In this document: positions 14,401 to 25,860 of the stretch, piece after piece
How the letters are laid out: every line of letters begins with the position of its first letter
Numbering within the stretch: the stretch's first letter is position 1
Source: Sabethes cyaneus
Taxonomy: Eukaryota; Arthropoda; Insecta; Diptera; Culicidae
Length of the DNA: 64,000 nucleotides
Direction of reading: 5' to 3'
Assembly: GCF_943734655.1 (NCBI RefSeq)
Contig: NC_071355.1
Span: forward strand, 71,943,449 to 72,007,448
Translations under genes and position numbers: made by a program
Notes under the pieces: generated by a model
What the model was told of the DNA's origin: nothing
Databases searched by the model: none
The model's input: the letters and a program-made list of their open reading frames with translations, nothing else

Positions 14401-15369
14401 ACATCGCTACCATCTTTGCTCCCGCAGCATCTTTTTCCTCCCTCGCGGACTCCTCCACGACCTCCACAACCGTCAGAGGGGCAGTCTCAAGAGAACCATA
14501 CATCATCAATCCTGCCACTGGCCGTGCCGTCGTTAAGGGCGGAAAACGAAAGAGAAGAACCACCTCCCCCGCTTGACGAGAACGGTAATCGTCCGGCACC
14601 AGCTTCGTTGAAGACTATCCTCTTGCATGAGGATTATCGGCCAAGTTTAGGAACGCCGGAATCCAGTGTTGAATCGGAGGAAATCTGTAAAATCTTTCCC
14701 AATGGGAAACCTCGCATAGAAGATCCGTTGGAAGTAGTAGAAACTGTGTTTCGTGAATCAGAAGACGAAGTTGGGGAGATAGAAGAAGTGGAAGAAGAAG
14801 ATTTCGGTGCTCAGCAAAGTGAAAGTGAAGAAAATCAAGAGTTTCTGAACCTAGAAAAGCTTCTAGCGGCTGATCCGCACACCAATTGTGAGTTTGACAC
14901 GCGCCATCTGAGCCAGTACGAACCGGCGGTCTACCAGATTAAGTACTGCTATGACGAGCTCGAGGAGGAGCTAGAGAGCGAAGTCGGCAGTGTCGGTGGT
15001 TTGCTGATCGGTACTAGCGACAGCCAGCGGGCCAGTGTCAGTGTTAGTGACGAAAACGGTTGCGAGTGTGTGATCGAGGCGGTTCCGATTTACCGCACGC
15101 TGCCGCTCGATATGCGCGAAACGACGGGCACACTGCGGGGCCTGCTGAAGAAACCGAACCGGCCGCCGCCGGTGCGGAAGAATCGGGTCGTGTTCGACGA
15201 GACGCGAAATGAATTTTTCGAAGCCGACTACATCATACTGATCCGGGAGGACTGCCCGTACGACGAGGAGGACGAGGAGCCGTGCACCTGCGGCGAACAT
15301 GAGCTCGTTAGAATATGTTGTGACGAAGGCTGCAACTGCGGCTACACGGACGACGGACGGACGCCACCG
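11410..15369 (+). CDS. Large 5' coding exon of an unrecognised, mostly disordered scaffold-like protein
   Basis: This exon encodes 1,320 residues and then splices in phase 0 at CCG|GTAAGT. The in-frame stop at 15385 is intronic. I did not recognise the family. Most of the protein is Ser/Thr/Glu-rich and low in hydrophobics. Visible modules are KKVTF (188-192), KSIQV (525-529) and a PPPPPRPPLVPP tract (577-588). DTQT (717-720), SVQV (735-738) and ATQT (768-771) follow. There is a likely amphipathic helix around RLKRLEERF (about 795-820), an acidic stretch (1116-1140) and RVVF (1259-1262). A C-terminal block has Cys at 1282, 1292, 1294, 1303, 1304, 1308 and 1310. RVxF motifs are known PP1-docking sites and TQT/IQV motifs bind dynein light chain LC8, so a phosphatase or LC8 scaffold role is inference. 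There is no signal peptide or membrane segment. Codon use and the long uninterrupted frame strongly support coding. Confidence 0.9.
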
Positions 15370-15375
15370 GTAAGT
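15367..15375 (+). promoter_or_regulatory. 5' splice donor ending the coding exon
   Basis: CCG|GTAAGT matches the donor consensus and falls exactly where the conserved-looking Cys-rich block ends. Read-through would add only five residues before a stop. Confidence 0.8.
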
Positions 15376-15942
15376 GATCTGGACTAACTTATTCGTTTGG
15401 TTTTTCTCGTTATGGGGACGGGTGGAATCGATTGGAGGTGGAGGCGCATGATTTTGCCTGCTCGGTTCCGAGCTGAGCATCTTACACATATTTATTCCTA
15501 TTTGCTGCCAAATTCACTTTGCTGTAGATAGTAAATTGAAAGCTGTAAAATGAAACGTGAAAAATTGCTGCAAATAATTTTGGTTTGCCAGTTTTAAAAT
15601 TCCTAATATTGAAATTTAAAAAATAGATAACCAATATTAGTGACTGGTCACTTATAGGGTTTCAAGAAGTCACTGAGGCAAAACACACTCCGCAATTAAG
15701 CAGCATACAAGCAGAGCGATATCAGAAAAGCCAGATTGGGTTTTCGCTTGGGAAATCAATGACGATTGACAAGAGAAAAGGTTCACCCAAATTAAGATAA
15801 ACAATTGGATTTTACGATCGTTTTCATTGAACAACATTTTATCTAGAATGCGTAGTTAGTTGGCTTTTAAACCATGAACCTAAATTGATTCACGTGATGA
15901 CATTGGAAATTTTTCACATACCCTTTATATTATCATAGTTTA
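15370..15942 (+). other. Start of intron, no other feature
   Basis: AT-rich DNA downstream of the donor. No repeat boundary or coding segment was seen. Confidence 0.5.
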
Positions 15943-16078
15943 TTAACCCTTAAATGCGCAATGTTGCTTTAAAACAACATACTGAAAAACATCCCCAGAG
16001 TAAATTATGTTTTCCACCTTTAGATAAGTAAGTTTTCTTTATAAATGATTTTTTTCAGCGAGCGCATTTAAGAATTGA
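15943..16078. mobile_element. Short MITE, TTAA-flanked, with hairpin core
   Basis: The left end is TTAACCCTTAAATGCGC. The reverse complement of the right end is TCAATTCTTAAATGCGC. The core ATGTTGCTTTAAAACAACAT is itself palindromic. A second copy in the opposite orientation lies at 49402-49476. TTAA followed by CCCT is the pattern of piggyBac-type ends, so a piggyBac-derived MITE is possible. Confidence 0.55.
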
Positions 16079-16257
16079 CTGAAATACTGGTATCACGCCA
16101 AGAATGAGTCAGTATTGTTATTTCGTGCATATAAACATACTGATAATCTCTCTTATTTACTCGTATATGACTATGCGGGGTCATCAAACTCTTTTGGAAA
16201 GAGAGGAAGTGTCTGATGCGAAGAATGATGTGATGAACTGGAAAATATCGATATTGA

Positions 16258-16345
16258 CCAAAAATTCATCCAGTTGTTCAGGTGGGGCTCGCACCCATGC
16301 TCTTTTGTTTGGCATCCGAATGTTTTACTCACTAAACTACCGGCG
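16258..16345 (-). mobile_element. tRNA-derived SINE head
   Basis: On the minus strand GCGCCGGTAGTTTAGTGAG resembles an RNA polymerase III A box (TRGYNNARNNGG). About 40 nt further on, GGGTGCGAGCCCC resembles a B box. The fold is not a valid tRNA, so this is a SINE head. The A-box end recurs in the plus direction at 16415-16441, so the two copies form an inverted pair. Confidence 0.5.
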
Positions 16346-16489
16346 CCCGTTATATTAGGTAATCTAATACTTAATTTTTTTACTATTCTTCAATTCTATC
16401 ATTGCTCGCAGTTTAGTAGTTTAGTGAGTAAAACATTCGGCAGCCAGTCATTGCTCCATCACAATATAATGAGAACGAGAGCCGCCCGT

Positions 16490-16585
16490 TTACCATAAGT
16501 TCAATTGGCATGATACTGTTTGGCATTACGTCGTTTGCCATAAAAGCATTGACGTAAACATAAAGAGTCATTTGGCAGAAAAATA
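16490..16585. repeat. Degenerate tandem repeat with TTTGGCAT core
   Basis: Units such as TTTGGCATTACGTCG, TTTGCCATAAAAGC and TTGGCATGATACTG follow one another at 13-18 bp spacing. It resembles the CGAAATGGTA tandem at 10455 in style. Confidence 0.5.
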
Positions 16586-17219
16586 AAGCAAAAACGGTTG
16601 AGCGGGTAGCGGGCGATTTTTTAATATTTGTGTAATTAACGTTTTCAGCCCTCACCTTGGAAGTTCCGGTGCTGACAAAGACGAAATTTACCTGTAGTTG
16701 GAAAGCGAAAACGACCGCTGCCCAAGATATGATGCCAATAACATCATCGGGAATTATATTGTTCTGGTTGATCAGGAGCAGGAATTAACATCGGTGATTG
16801 GACGGCTCAGAGCACACCAGTAAACCATCGAAAACGGCTTAAGACTTGTCGACTTAGCCGCTTCCAAGAACATGTTCATACAGTCCATGTTCATAGTAGT
16901 CCTTTTTTTCCAGCATAATCTCCACTAATATCTAATATCTAGCCTTCTAAATCAGGCTTTCAGCACGTTGCGGCTGATATTAAAGTCGAAGTAGGGCACG
17001 AAACGGTTGAAATTGCGTTGTAAGTCGGTACCGATATTATAGGATTTTGACATTTTTTGCTGTCACAGTGATGAAATAATGTCCCTGTTGAAAGCAACTT
17101 ACGTGTCTTATGCATGTTTTTTTAACGTAACTCACGAGCAAGTGTCTCTTAATAAAAATTTCAAATAATATTTTTTATAACATTGAAGCTATTGCTATAA
17201 ACAATTTGAATGCAAAAAT
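16586..17219. other. Nothing recognised
   Basis: AT-rich sequence next to the 3' end of the RTE element. Short reading frames only. Confidence 0.4.
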
Positions 17220-17234
17220 TACTTACTTACTTAT

Positions 17235-17830
17235 TCAGCCGAGAGCAGGGGTGGCTCTTGCCGTATCAAAAATTCTTCTCCATTGTACTCGGTCCTGGGC
17301 TACTCGTCGCCAATTCGTTGCGCGTCTCGACACACGTAAGTCGGCTTCAACCTGGTCGAGCCATCTAGCACGTTGAGCCCTTCTATTACTGGTGCCAGTG
17401 GGGTTCATGAAGAGAACGGATTTTCCACTACACAGTCGTCCGACATCCTTGCGATGTGGCTGGCCCACCTAATCTCCCAACTTTCGCCAGGTGTACAATG
17501 GGAATCTCTCAAAGCAGTGCCTGTAGCTCGTGATTCATACGTCTCCACCAGTCTCCGCTTTCCGTTTGTACTCCGCCAAAAATAGTCCGCAACACCTTTC
17601 GTTCAAAAACGGCAAGTGCACGTATGTCTTCCGTAAGTAAAGTTACTGTCTGTAGTCCGTAGAGGACTGGCGGTCTGATTAGCGCTTTGTACATCGTCAG
17701 CTTTGTGCGGCGGCGAATGCTCCTTGATCGAAACGTCTTGCGAAGGGAAAAGTAGGTTCGATTTCCAGCTTGAATGCGTCGTTGGATATCCTTACTCGTA
17801 TTATTGTCGGCGGTAACCAGAGACCCCAAT
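17235..17830 (-). pseudogene. LINE C-terminal region, frameshifted
   Basis: One frame reads MGSLVTADNNTSKDIQRRI and RRRTKLTMYKALIRPPVLYG, followed by FERKVLRTIFGG. After a frame change, RRAQRARWLDQVEADLR and NWRRVAQDRVQWRRI finish the protein just before the (TAAG)n tail. These blocks recur in the copies at 28990-29258 and 30494-30830. Confidence 0.82.
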
Positions 17831-17896
17831 TATACGAACTCATCAACTACTTCCAGTTCATCGCCGTCAATAGTCACTGTCCGTGGGAGGCAAACG

Positions 17897-18907
17897 TTAC
17901 TTTCTCGGGTGCCTCTTCCTACCATATATCAACGCATTGATTTGTAACCCTATCCTCCTAGCCTCCGTGTTTAGTCTGGCGTAGGTTGCCTCCGCCGTCC
18001 CATGGTTTCTAGTAATGATGTCGAGGTCGTCTGCAAAGTCTAGGAGTTGGCTACTCTTGCTGAAGATCGTTCCTCTCGTTTCGATGCCCGCTCGCCGGAT
18101 CACACCTTCAATAGCGATATTGAATAACATACAGGACAGTCTCTTCCCTTGCCGTAACCCTCTGCGCGATTCGAAAGGACTTGAGAGTGTCCCCGAAACA
18201 CGCACGTAGCACATCACTCGTTCTAGATTAGCTTTGATCAGCCGCGTCAGTTTGTCCGGAAAACCGTACTCGTGCATTATCTGCCATAGCTGTTCGCGTT
18301 CAACGGTATCGTATGCTGCTCTGAAATCCACGAAAATATGATGCGTGGGCACGTTGTACTCTCGACATTTCTGAAGAATTTGTCGGAGAATAAAAATTGG
18401 ATCCGTAGTAGCACGGGCCCCCATAAAGCCCGCCTGATACTGCCCTACGAATTCTCTTGCTATTAAGGATAAACGACGCAACAAAATCTGGAAGTGCACC
18501 TTGTAGGCGGCGTTGACCAGCGTAATGCCGCGGTAGTTACAGCAGTCTAGCCGGTCGCCCTTTTTGTAGATGGGACAGATTACGCCTTCCATCCACTCCT
18601 CCGGTAGTTTCTCTTCTTCCCAAATCCTTGAAATCAGCCAGTGAAGTGCCGTTGCTAGCGGTTCTTGGCCATTTTTGTAGAGTTCTGCCGGGAGTCGGTC
18701 CTTTCCGGCGGCTCTATTATTCTTCAGCAGACCGATTTCTCGTCGCATCTCTTCGAGATCGGGAGCCGGTACACTGTTGTCGTTTGCAGGTACTCCAAGG
18801 TTAACTTTCATCGCATTTCCTGCTGCTATAGAGGTGCTCATCGAAGAACTGCTTCCACCTGTCGACCACCTCGCGCTCATTTGTGATCCCCTCCCTCGTC
18901 CATACAC
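17897..18907 (-). pseudogene. LINE reverse transcriptase domain, 336-codon open segment
   Basis: The open segment contains the RT fingers and palm in order. These are GKDRLPAELYKNG, LPEEWMEGVICPIYKKGDRL, NYRGITLVNAAYKV, QYQAGFMGARATTD, HHIFVDFRAAYDTV (first catalytic Asp), RRGLRQGKRLSCMLFNIA and LLDFADDLDII (catalytic FADD intact). GLRQGD is changed to GLRQGK. The C-terminal part is in another frame. All catalytic Asp residues are kept, which suggests fairly recent decay. The family is RTE-like, as inferred from the motif style and tail. Confidence 0.88.
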
Positions 18908-19127
18908 ATGTCAGGTTTTGGTGTGTGGGCCTTGCGAGTTTGGTTCACCTTCTCGTAAAACCTGCGGGTGTCATTAGCCCGGAATCAAGTTCAATCAAGA
19001 GTTGTTCAAGCTCCTCGCGATGTCTGTCCTCCTTCTGGCGCTTTTTCCTCCTCAGGATCGTGGTCAACGCATTCCTCGCTCGTCGATACTTGGCAAAATT
19101 CTCTCTCGTGGATATGCTCAGATAGTT

Positions 19128-20145
19128 TTACCAAGCTCTATTTTTCCTCTCTATCGCTTCTTGGCATTCCCCGTCAAACCAATCATTTGGTGCACTCGAG
19201 GTTTCCATACCTAGTACCGCGGTTGCGGCCTCGTTGACGGCCAAGCGTATCCTACTCCATCCGTTTTCGAGGGTCGAAGCATCTAGCTCCACAGAGAAAG
19301 GCAGAGTTTCATCCAGTTTGCGCGCGTAGTTTTCGGCAGTTCGCGGGTTGTTTAGTTGCCGAATGTTTAGCCGAGGAGGGCGACTTTGTCGCGTGGTATA
19401 AACCGTCGATAATTTTGAGCGCACATGTACTGCTACTAGGTAGTGGTCCGAGTCAATATCCGCGCTCCGTAGAGAGCATACATTGGGGATGTTCGAGAAG
19501 AACCGGCCCTCGATGAGAATATGGTCGATTTGGTTCGAGGTTCGTTGGTCAGGTGATCTCCAGGTGGCCTTGTGGATATCTTCGTGGGAAAAGAAGGTGC
19601 TTTTGATCACCAAGCCTCGGGAAGCCGCAAAGTTGATGTATCGCTGGCTGTTATCGTTCGTGTCGGTGTGCAGGCTATGGGGCCCGATCACCGGTCTATA
19701 CATTGCTTCCCTGCCGATTTGGGCGTTCATATCCCCGATGACGATCTTGACGTCCCGTGGTGAGCAGCTGTCGTACGTGCCTCCAGCTGCGCATAGAACC
19801 CTTCCTTCTCGTCGTCGGGTCTACCTTCGTGTGGACAATGGACGTTTATGATGGTGTAGTTGAAGAAATGGCCTTTTATCCTCAACTCGCACATCCTCTC
19901 GTTGATCGCTTTCCAGTCCATTACGCGATCCTGCATTTTGCTCAACACTACGAAGCCCGTTCCCAGCTCGTTGGTCGCTCCATCACTCTGGAAAAATCGG
20001 GCTTTGCCGCCACGGATCCTTCACACCTTCTCGCCTTTGCGACAGGTCTCCTGCAGTGCTGATCGAGCTTGCTGATCGAGCAGCACCCTGTCGCCACCAA
20101 CGAAATTTTGCGATCTGCAGTTCCAGGTACCAAGTCTCTATTCCA
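19128..20145 (-). pseudogene. LINE endonuclease domain (APE type), frameshifted
   Basis: The domain opens near 20140 with LGTWNCRSQNFVGGDRVLL and has a stop shortly after. Next come NELGTGFVVLSKMQDRVMDW (about 19985-19925) and a second frame with GDMNAQIGREAMYRPVIGPH (about 19735-19675). The C-terminal catalytic region has NQIDHILIEGRFF and SDHYLVAVHVRS (about 19535-19425). The DxN, IDHI and SDH motifs are the catalytic set of APE-like LINE endonucleases. At least two frame breaks separate the parts. The trailing NDWFDGECQEAIERKNRAW leads into the linker before the RT. Confidence 0.85.
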
Positions 20146-20189
20146 TATCCTTATTCCATGTCGCTTTGGTCCATGCCGAATGTTCCGAG

Positions 20190-20330
20190 AAGATATTTCT
20201 TGACTCTTGTTAGTTTTTTTTCTCATTTTCTCAGAATCGATCCAATCGCAAATATCATACACAAAAAGCACAAAAGTCCTAGGATACAGCCTTGAGGTAC
20301 TCTGAACGGAATAGGGAAAGCAATTTTCAA
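20190..20330 (-). pseudogene. Possible RT fragment (VPQG motif)
   Basis: The minus-strand reading FRVPQGCILGLLCFLCMI resembles the GVPQGSxLGPLLF block of jockey/CR1 reverse transcriptases. No other RT motif was found close by. A similar but weaker reading, SGVSQGFILGLLQF, occurs at 24300-24350 on the minus strand. Confidence 0.33.
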
Positions 20331-20859
20331 CGTTATTCAAGTTGCCAGATTTATGAAATGGGGTAATCGAAGCATGTTTTCAAGCACGAGGGAAAACTCC
20401 AGTGGCGAGGGAGCATTTCAAGATCAATCTGAGTGGGAGTGCCAGTGCAGTGTTGTAGCGCAATGTTTCAGAAACAGTGTTGATAATCCACCAGGCTTCT
20501 TCTTGAGCAATAGCAAAGCAGCAAAATTTGACTTCAACGAATACATTCAGCAACCATGGTAAGGCTTCTTCTTAAATGATGTCAAAGTCAGAGATGGCGA
20601 TGGCACAGGAATTACTTAACCCATCGGTGGAACACTGTTTATGTCTTGAACGTCTGCAACGAATAAAGTACAGTAGAGATTTGTTTAACACGTTTAATTG
20701 GGACCGCGTTATAGGAAGCGCCTAATACTAATACACGTAGCGTACGGAAATTGGGCTAACTGGGGTATACCATAATTTTTCGAAATTTTTAATTAACATG
20801 ACCATGGTTCGTTTGAGAAAGATGTCAAGAAGTATTTTTCCCCTTAAGGGGAAATGAGC
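20331..20859. other. Nothing recognised
   Basis: Mixed sequence without clear coding or repeat boundaries. Confidence 0.35.
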
Positions 20860-21065
20860 AGTCATTAATTTTTCGTCCGAAAGCCCAGTTTCGGAAGTAA
20901 TTTTTGGGCACAAAACAGGGCTTCGGTATTTAAAAATGTATTCACTGCATTTTTCTGGCTAATCTGAACACAACGAATAAATTTTCATGAACAGAATTTT
21001 TGCTTCCAACAAAAAAACTGCTTTTGAAATGTACAAAATCAATGACGACTCATTTCAACTCAAGC
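20860..21065 (+). repeat. Dispersed repeat, partial copy of the MITE at 58243
   Basis: The segment with GAGCAGTCATTAATTTTTCG, CCGAAAGCCCAGTTTCGGAA and AATTTTCATGAACAGAATTT is clearly homologous to 58340-58545. The long terminal repeats of the other copy are not preserved here. Confidence 0.7.
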
Positions 21066-21544
21066 GTCTGCAACGAAGAAAGTAATACAAAGTACATAGT
21101 TCAGAATCGTCAGTGAATGTGCTCGAATGCAGAGAACTTCCAAATAGGAATGAAGAAATTGTTACGTTTTATCTTCTTGATTCAGGGAAGGCGGCAATTT
21201 CCCTTCAAAAATTTGATTCGTAGCTTAACATACAAGCACTTCAATTTCGAAAAGCGGGAAAAGATTTGTTTTACATTGCATTGCGTATGTGATTGTTTGG
21301 GTGCCTTACCTGCGTATCTTAGCGAGCATAGCCCGAGTTTTTTTTAGCAATGGTTTTACTGATTTTATTTCTTTCTATCCTGTTGCGATTGCAAATCAGC
21401 AAAAAAGATAAATTGTGTAAATGTAAAATCATTCAAATCCATTTTCCAATAGTTTCTGGAAGTGTCACTGAGCTCTTTTATAAGTATTATTGTGGTAAGA
21501 ATAAACATAAGTTATAAAATATTATACACTCAAGTGTCGTACTA

Positions 21545-22500
21545 CATCGACTATTGGGGGGACGTTAACAAAATCAGTCATAAAAAAGAGGACGTTAATT
21601 CAAACTTTAGACGTAAAAAGAGAGCACGTTAATCCAAATTTTGAAAAGAAATGAAAAAAATGAAAGTGAAAAAAAGAGGACCTAAATTCATATTTTGGAC
21701 GTAAACAAGAGAGGACAAACTTTGAGCGTAAAAAGAGAGGACGTCAATGCAAATTTAGGACGTTAATTCAAATTTAGGATGTAAATCGAGAGAACGTTAA
21801 TTCAAATATTGGACGTAGAATGAGTGGACGTTAATTCAAACTTTAAACATAAAAATGGAGGACGTTAATACAAATTTTGGTCGTAAAAAGAGAGGACGTT
21901 AATTCATACTATGGACGTCAGGGCCGGCGCTAGCCAATTTGTCGCTCCACGTAAATTCTCAAAGTGGCGGCCCCAGAACAAACGATAAACAGCCGGCATT
22001 GCTGTGTGCTGACATTTTACGACTTACATACCCGCAAACTGTGGAAAACAAAAAAGAATAAGAAAAGATGCCTGAAAAAATAAAATTTTGTCTTCTTTAT
22101 CTTTTTTCTCTGGCTGTGTTTCGTTTACAAACCTCAAAAGTTATAAAAGTCTTTGCCAAGCTACTACCAACAAAACAAAAAAAAGTTTGTTCCAATATGT
22201 TGTGTAGTTTCTGAGAAAAAGGTACATGAAGTTTGAATAACGTGGTTTTCCAGGAGCGGCGTTTTATTTCGCCGAAGTTGTTCTACGCCGCACCGGAATG
22301 CTTATTACAAATTTAATATCAAAATAAGCGGAAAAGACTGCAGAATCAAAATCTGCAATAAAAAAAAAGTTTTTTTAAGAAATTGTAGTCGGGACGGGAA
22401 GCGCCGGCCCTGATGTAAAAAGAGAGGACGTTATTTCAAATTTCGGACTTGAAAATGTGGACGTAAAAATAAATCACGTAAAATAAATGAACGTCATTGG
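21545..22500 (+). repeat. 34-bp minisatellite, interrupted by an insertion
   Basis: About a dozen copies of a unit near AAAAAGAGAGGACGTTAATT plus CAAATTTTGGACGT run from 21545 to 21918 and resume at 22413-22500. The gap holds the hAT-like MITE. Units vary by small deletions and substitutions. Confidence 0.85.
21919..22412. mobile_element. hAT-like MITE inserted in the minisatellite
   Basis: The ends are CAGGGCCGGCGCT (21919-21931) and AGCGCCGGCCCTG (22400-22412), perfect 13-bp inverted repeats. The CAGGG start is characteristic of hAT elements. The left flank is ATGGACGT, and the right flank begins ATGTAAAAAG. An 8-bp ATGGACGT duplication with a 4-bp loss on the right would explain both. The 494-bp interior has no transposase. 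Confidence 0.8.
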
Positions 22501-25500
22501 AGAGTCTAGTGTACTAGGCACATGGGGAAGGCCAGAACACACTGTTGCCTGATTGTCTACAGGTTTTTGCAATCTTAGAAACCGCAACACCCATCAGCTT
22601 CATAAAATATTACATCAGTTAAAGAAAAGGGTAGAGAAAGAGTGACAAGCAAGGCAGACAAGGGCTAGAATTTTCTCGCCTTCATTCTCATCTGCAGTGA
22701 ATGAAACGGGAACAAATGGGGTCACGAGAGTCAAGGTCATGCGCTTTCCTTCCTTCCGACAGGATACATTCTCGGCTGCATTGTATGAGTTGTACTTTGT
22801 GAGGAAAACAGATAGCTGTTGTGCAGCTACACAGCATAGAAATCATTCCCTTTTGAGGCGAACGTCTTTTAATCACACACCACGAGATACCGCCTTCTGT
22901 TAGGAGTCTGGTTTAATTTTGAGCAAAAAGGTGAAAAAATAATCTACTGCATTGTTACTAAACAAAGCAAAAAGCAAATTAGACGAGTTTCCCTCGCACA
23001 GGATTTCATGTTTTACCGCATAACAAAGTCATATATCCGAGATTGAAGGTTCTTCAAACGGTGGGAAATGATTTACAAATTACGTAGATAGGAACGTATC
23101 GTATTTCGTAGTCGAATGTGTTACACAATCTCAAACAACCAGTCTGGCAATCCCCGAACAAATCAGCTCTCATAAATAGCACTCGGAATAACAAAAAAAA
23201 AAAAAAAAAGAACACTAAACAAGCCTCCGATTTCCAAGAATACACAATGTTCCATGTTTCCGATTTTATCGATACGTTTTTCAGGCTCAGTTTTCCACAC
23301 GCTTGACGAACGTTATAATTTATTGCCTCCGTAAATAGCGAAGCGCATTCTGTGCTGCCATTTCCGTCCGATTCTGCCAGATGGGTTTACTGCTGTGTTG
23401 TAATGTATGTATGTATGTATGTATGTATGTATGCATGTATGTATGTATGTACGTGAGTATGTATGTACGGCAAAAAGTACACTCGCAGAAAGCCCACGCT
23501 ATTTTGTTTGTGCCTTGATTGAGGCATTCCGTCCTCGACACATAAAATGGTAATCGCAGAGGAAGGGCAGTCAATCCGTATTATTGGCATTGTCCTTGTA
23601 CGCATTTCCGATACCATTCGGGTGTAAAGAAACCGTCCTACATACATACATAGGTACAATTGTAATGTAAAGCCAGACTGTGCCGTGCTAGCCATTTACG
23701 GCGCAATTGCTCCACTTAATTGAACTCAGTGTTTCGTAACCGTGCTCTTTCCACCGAAGTGGGCAGTTAGTAAATCAAAGTTGAAGAACGCCCAGCCAGA
23801 CAAAACCGTGCGTCAAAATACGATTGACCGATTTTCCCTTTTACCGCAAGTTTCGTATGGTTTGCCAATTTGCCACTTTTGAAAATTCACGTTCTAGGTA
23901 CGAACTAATTGGGTCGACAGTGACTGACACTAGGGTTGATTGGGCATTACGCGTGATTGGAAGAAGCCATTTTCCCACTGCTGCAGCAGATGCAACGGTA
24001 GGATGCATCACTTGTGATTGTTTCGTGGGCCGTTGCTTTTTGCATTCCACTGATCGTTTTGAGTGGTAAGAAGCAGAAGGGTTGTTTGAAATTAATCCAT
24101 TCCTTTTTGAAATTTGAACCCATCAATTGACCTTAGGCAGTTGAGTGAAAGCCCAGCTAACTAGTTTAGTAGATGGTCTAGTAGAGTAGAGCCTCCCAGT
24201 TGGCCTCGACTTCATTCCTGGTCTAGCGAACCAATCGCCGCATATTGGTATCACGACTGCGTGATCGTTCGCATAGCATAACCTTATTTCTAGAAGCAAA
24301 CTGCGAAAATTGCAAAAGTCCTAATATGAAACCTTGGGAAACTCCAGAACCGTTCTGAAAAAGTTTACAGTAATTTTGCAATTGCAATACGGCTTAGCCA
24401 GGGAAGCAAGCTATTTGAGACTCATAATTTGTCAATCTTGGTCGACGTTAATCAGAATCAAATGCTCATTAATTGGTTTGGTGAATGGCTAGTGTAAGTA
24501 TGAGAAAGCTCACACTGCCCTGCTAGCTCATTCTATCTACTCAGGGTCGTAGCGTGTTCGGGGGACTCAGCACATTCGACTACTTACCGTCTCAATCAGC
24601 AAAGCGGAACAACGAAAGAGTATTCAGAGGAAAAGGGATCGGCTCTTTAAGCTTAAAAATAGAATTCCATTTTAACTATTTATTCTGGATTTTTAACATT
24701 TTCGTTGCGGTACCGATCACGACGCGTTGGGGCCCACCGATGACATGCAGGATGACGATAGGGAGAGAGGGTACATACCACGACCGCACTACGGTCGAAT
24801 TGCGGGGCCTAGAAGCGATGACATGCCCGAACGATGGTCACAGCTATAGATCTTGCGTCTCCGACCATTTGAAACACAGACGTCCAGCGTCGGGAATCCT
24901 CCTCAGCCCAGAATGGGTAACAAACACTGCCTGCTAGCTGCCTTCGTGGCTTTCGACCGTCGACTTCGTCTTCTCACGCCGTATTTGCTCGCCACTCACC
25001 ACTACTTACAGCTGCAGCTACTGGCCAATTTTTCGCAGGACAACACAGCCTATTGCGGGGCTGCCTATCGGCGTAACCGATAAAACTTTCTGCTAGACGT
25101 ATCGTTGGATCTTTTACTGCAGGATTGACGTATTCGCTGCTATCGTCCATCTGGTTCGAGCTCGACTGATCCCCTTTTCGGCCTATCCATCCTCCACCTT
25201 CCTTCATCCTCTATCTCCCTCTCGTCGACTATCTCCCTTCTCACTCCTCTAACCGGATACAGTGGGTTCGCTATCAAACTTTCTTTGCGTTTCAGATAGC
25301 CGAACCGGTTGAAAGCTCCCAGGGTTGTGTCTGGATCAAACGGTTTTTATTTGTTAGTATTTCCTTAAAGCTATGTTAAACAAAAATTAACAAATATTAT
25401 AATAGCAAAACATTTAATAAACTAACAACAATGATATAGAGCCGATGATACAAAAAAAAACAATAATTTACAACTTAAGAACTAAACGCTAAACTGAAAA

Positions 25501-25860
25501 CTCCTTCATTGTACCGATCTATTTGAAAGTGATCGGTAACACTAGATAATACGAATACAGGCCCCATAGCAATCCTTGACCTCTTATTCAGCAACACATA
25601 TTTCTACCTAATCGTGGTACCAGCCGGAGTACGAGCAACTTTAGCGGAGATCGGGTAACCAACCCTGGATGATACTAAGATCGTATACCAACAGGGAAAG
25701 AGGCACTGTGTTATCTCGGCACTATAGACAGCCCCATCACGAGACTCGACAGCATGGGCCTAATAAGGTACCCTTCCTAAAACCACCTTACTACATACAT
25801 TCAAGCAAATACGGCTCGGAATATTCGGCATCGACCTGGGCGACAAAACAAGGACGACGA
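22501..25860. other. Non-coding stretch with no supported gene
   Basis: This holds a poly-A run near 23195 and a TATG microsatellite (listed separately). A relatively GC-rich segment at 24540-25330 contains several short overlapping frames without domains. The part just before 25860 may be the 5' untranslated region of the plus-strand RTE copy, which cannot be shown from sequence alone. Confidence 0.4.
23403..23468 (+). repeat. (TATG)n microsatellite
   Basis: About sixteen tetranucleotide units with three substitutions. Shorter TATG/CATA runs occur at 23637-23652 and 47736-47762. Confidence 0.85.

Larger units (their letters stand above)
17224..20170 (-). mobile_element. RTE-like LINE, nearly full coding length, inactive
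   Basis: On the minus strand an apurinic-like endonuclease, a reverse transcriptase and a C-terminal region follow one another. The copy ends in a (TAAG)n tail at 17224-17235, the type of short simple tail seen in RTE elements. Frameshifts and stops break the single long frame. A second copy of the same family lies at 25861-29258 on the plus strand, and a 5'-truncated copy at 30494-30830 has the same tail. Confidence 0.85.

Noticed and set aside
21545..22500. CRISPR-like regular repeats
   Set aside because: Units are contiguous 34-bp minisatellite copies without unique spacers, in a eukaryotic context.
24300..24350. Second VPQG-like RT reading on the minus strand
   Set aside because: Only one weak motif (SGVSQGFILG). 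No further RT block nearby, so chance cannot be excluded.
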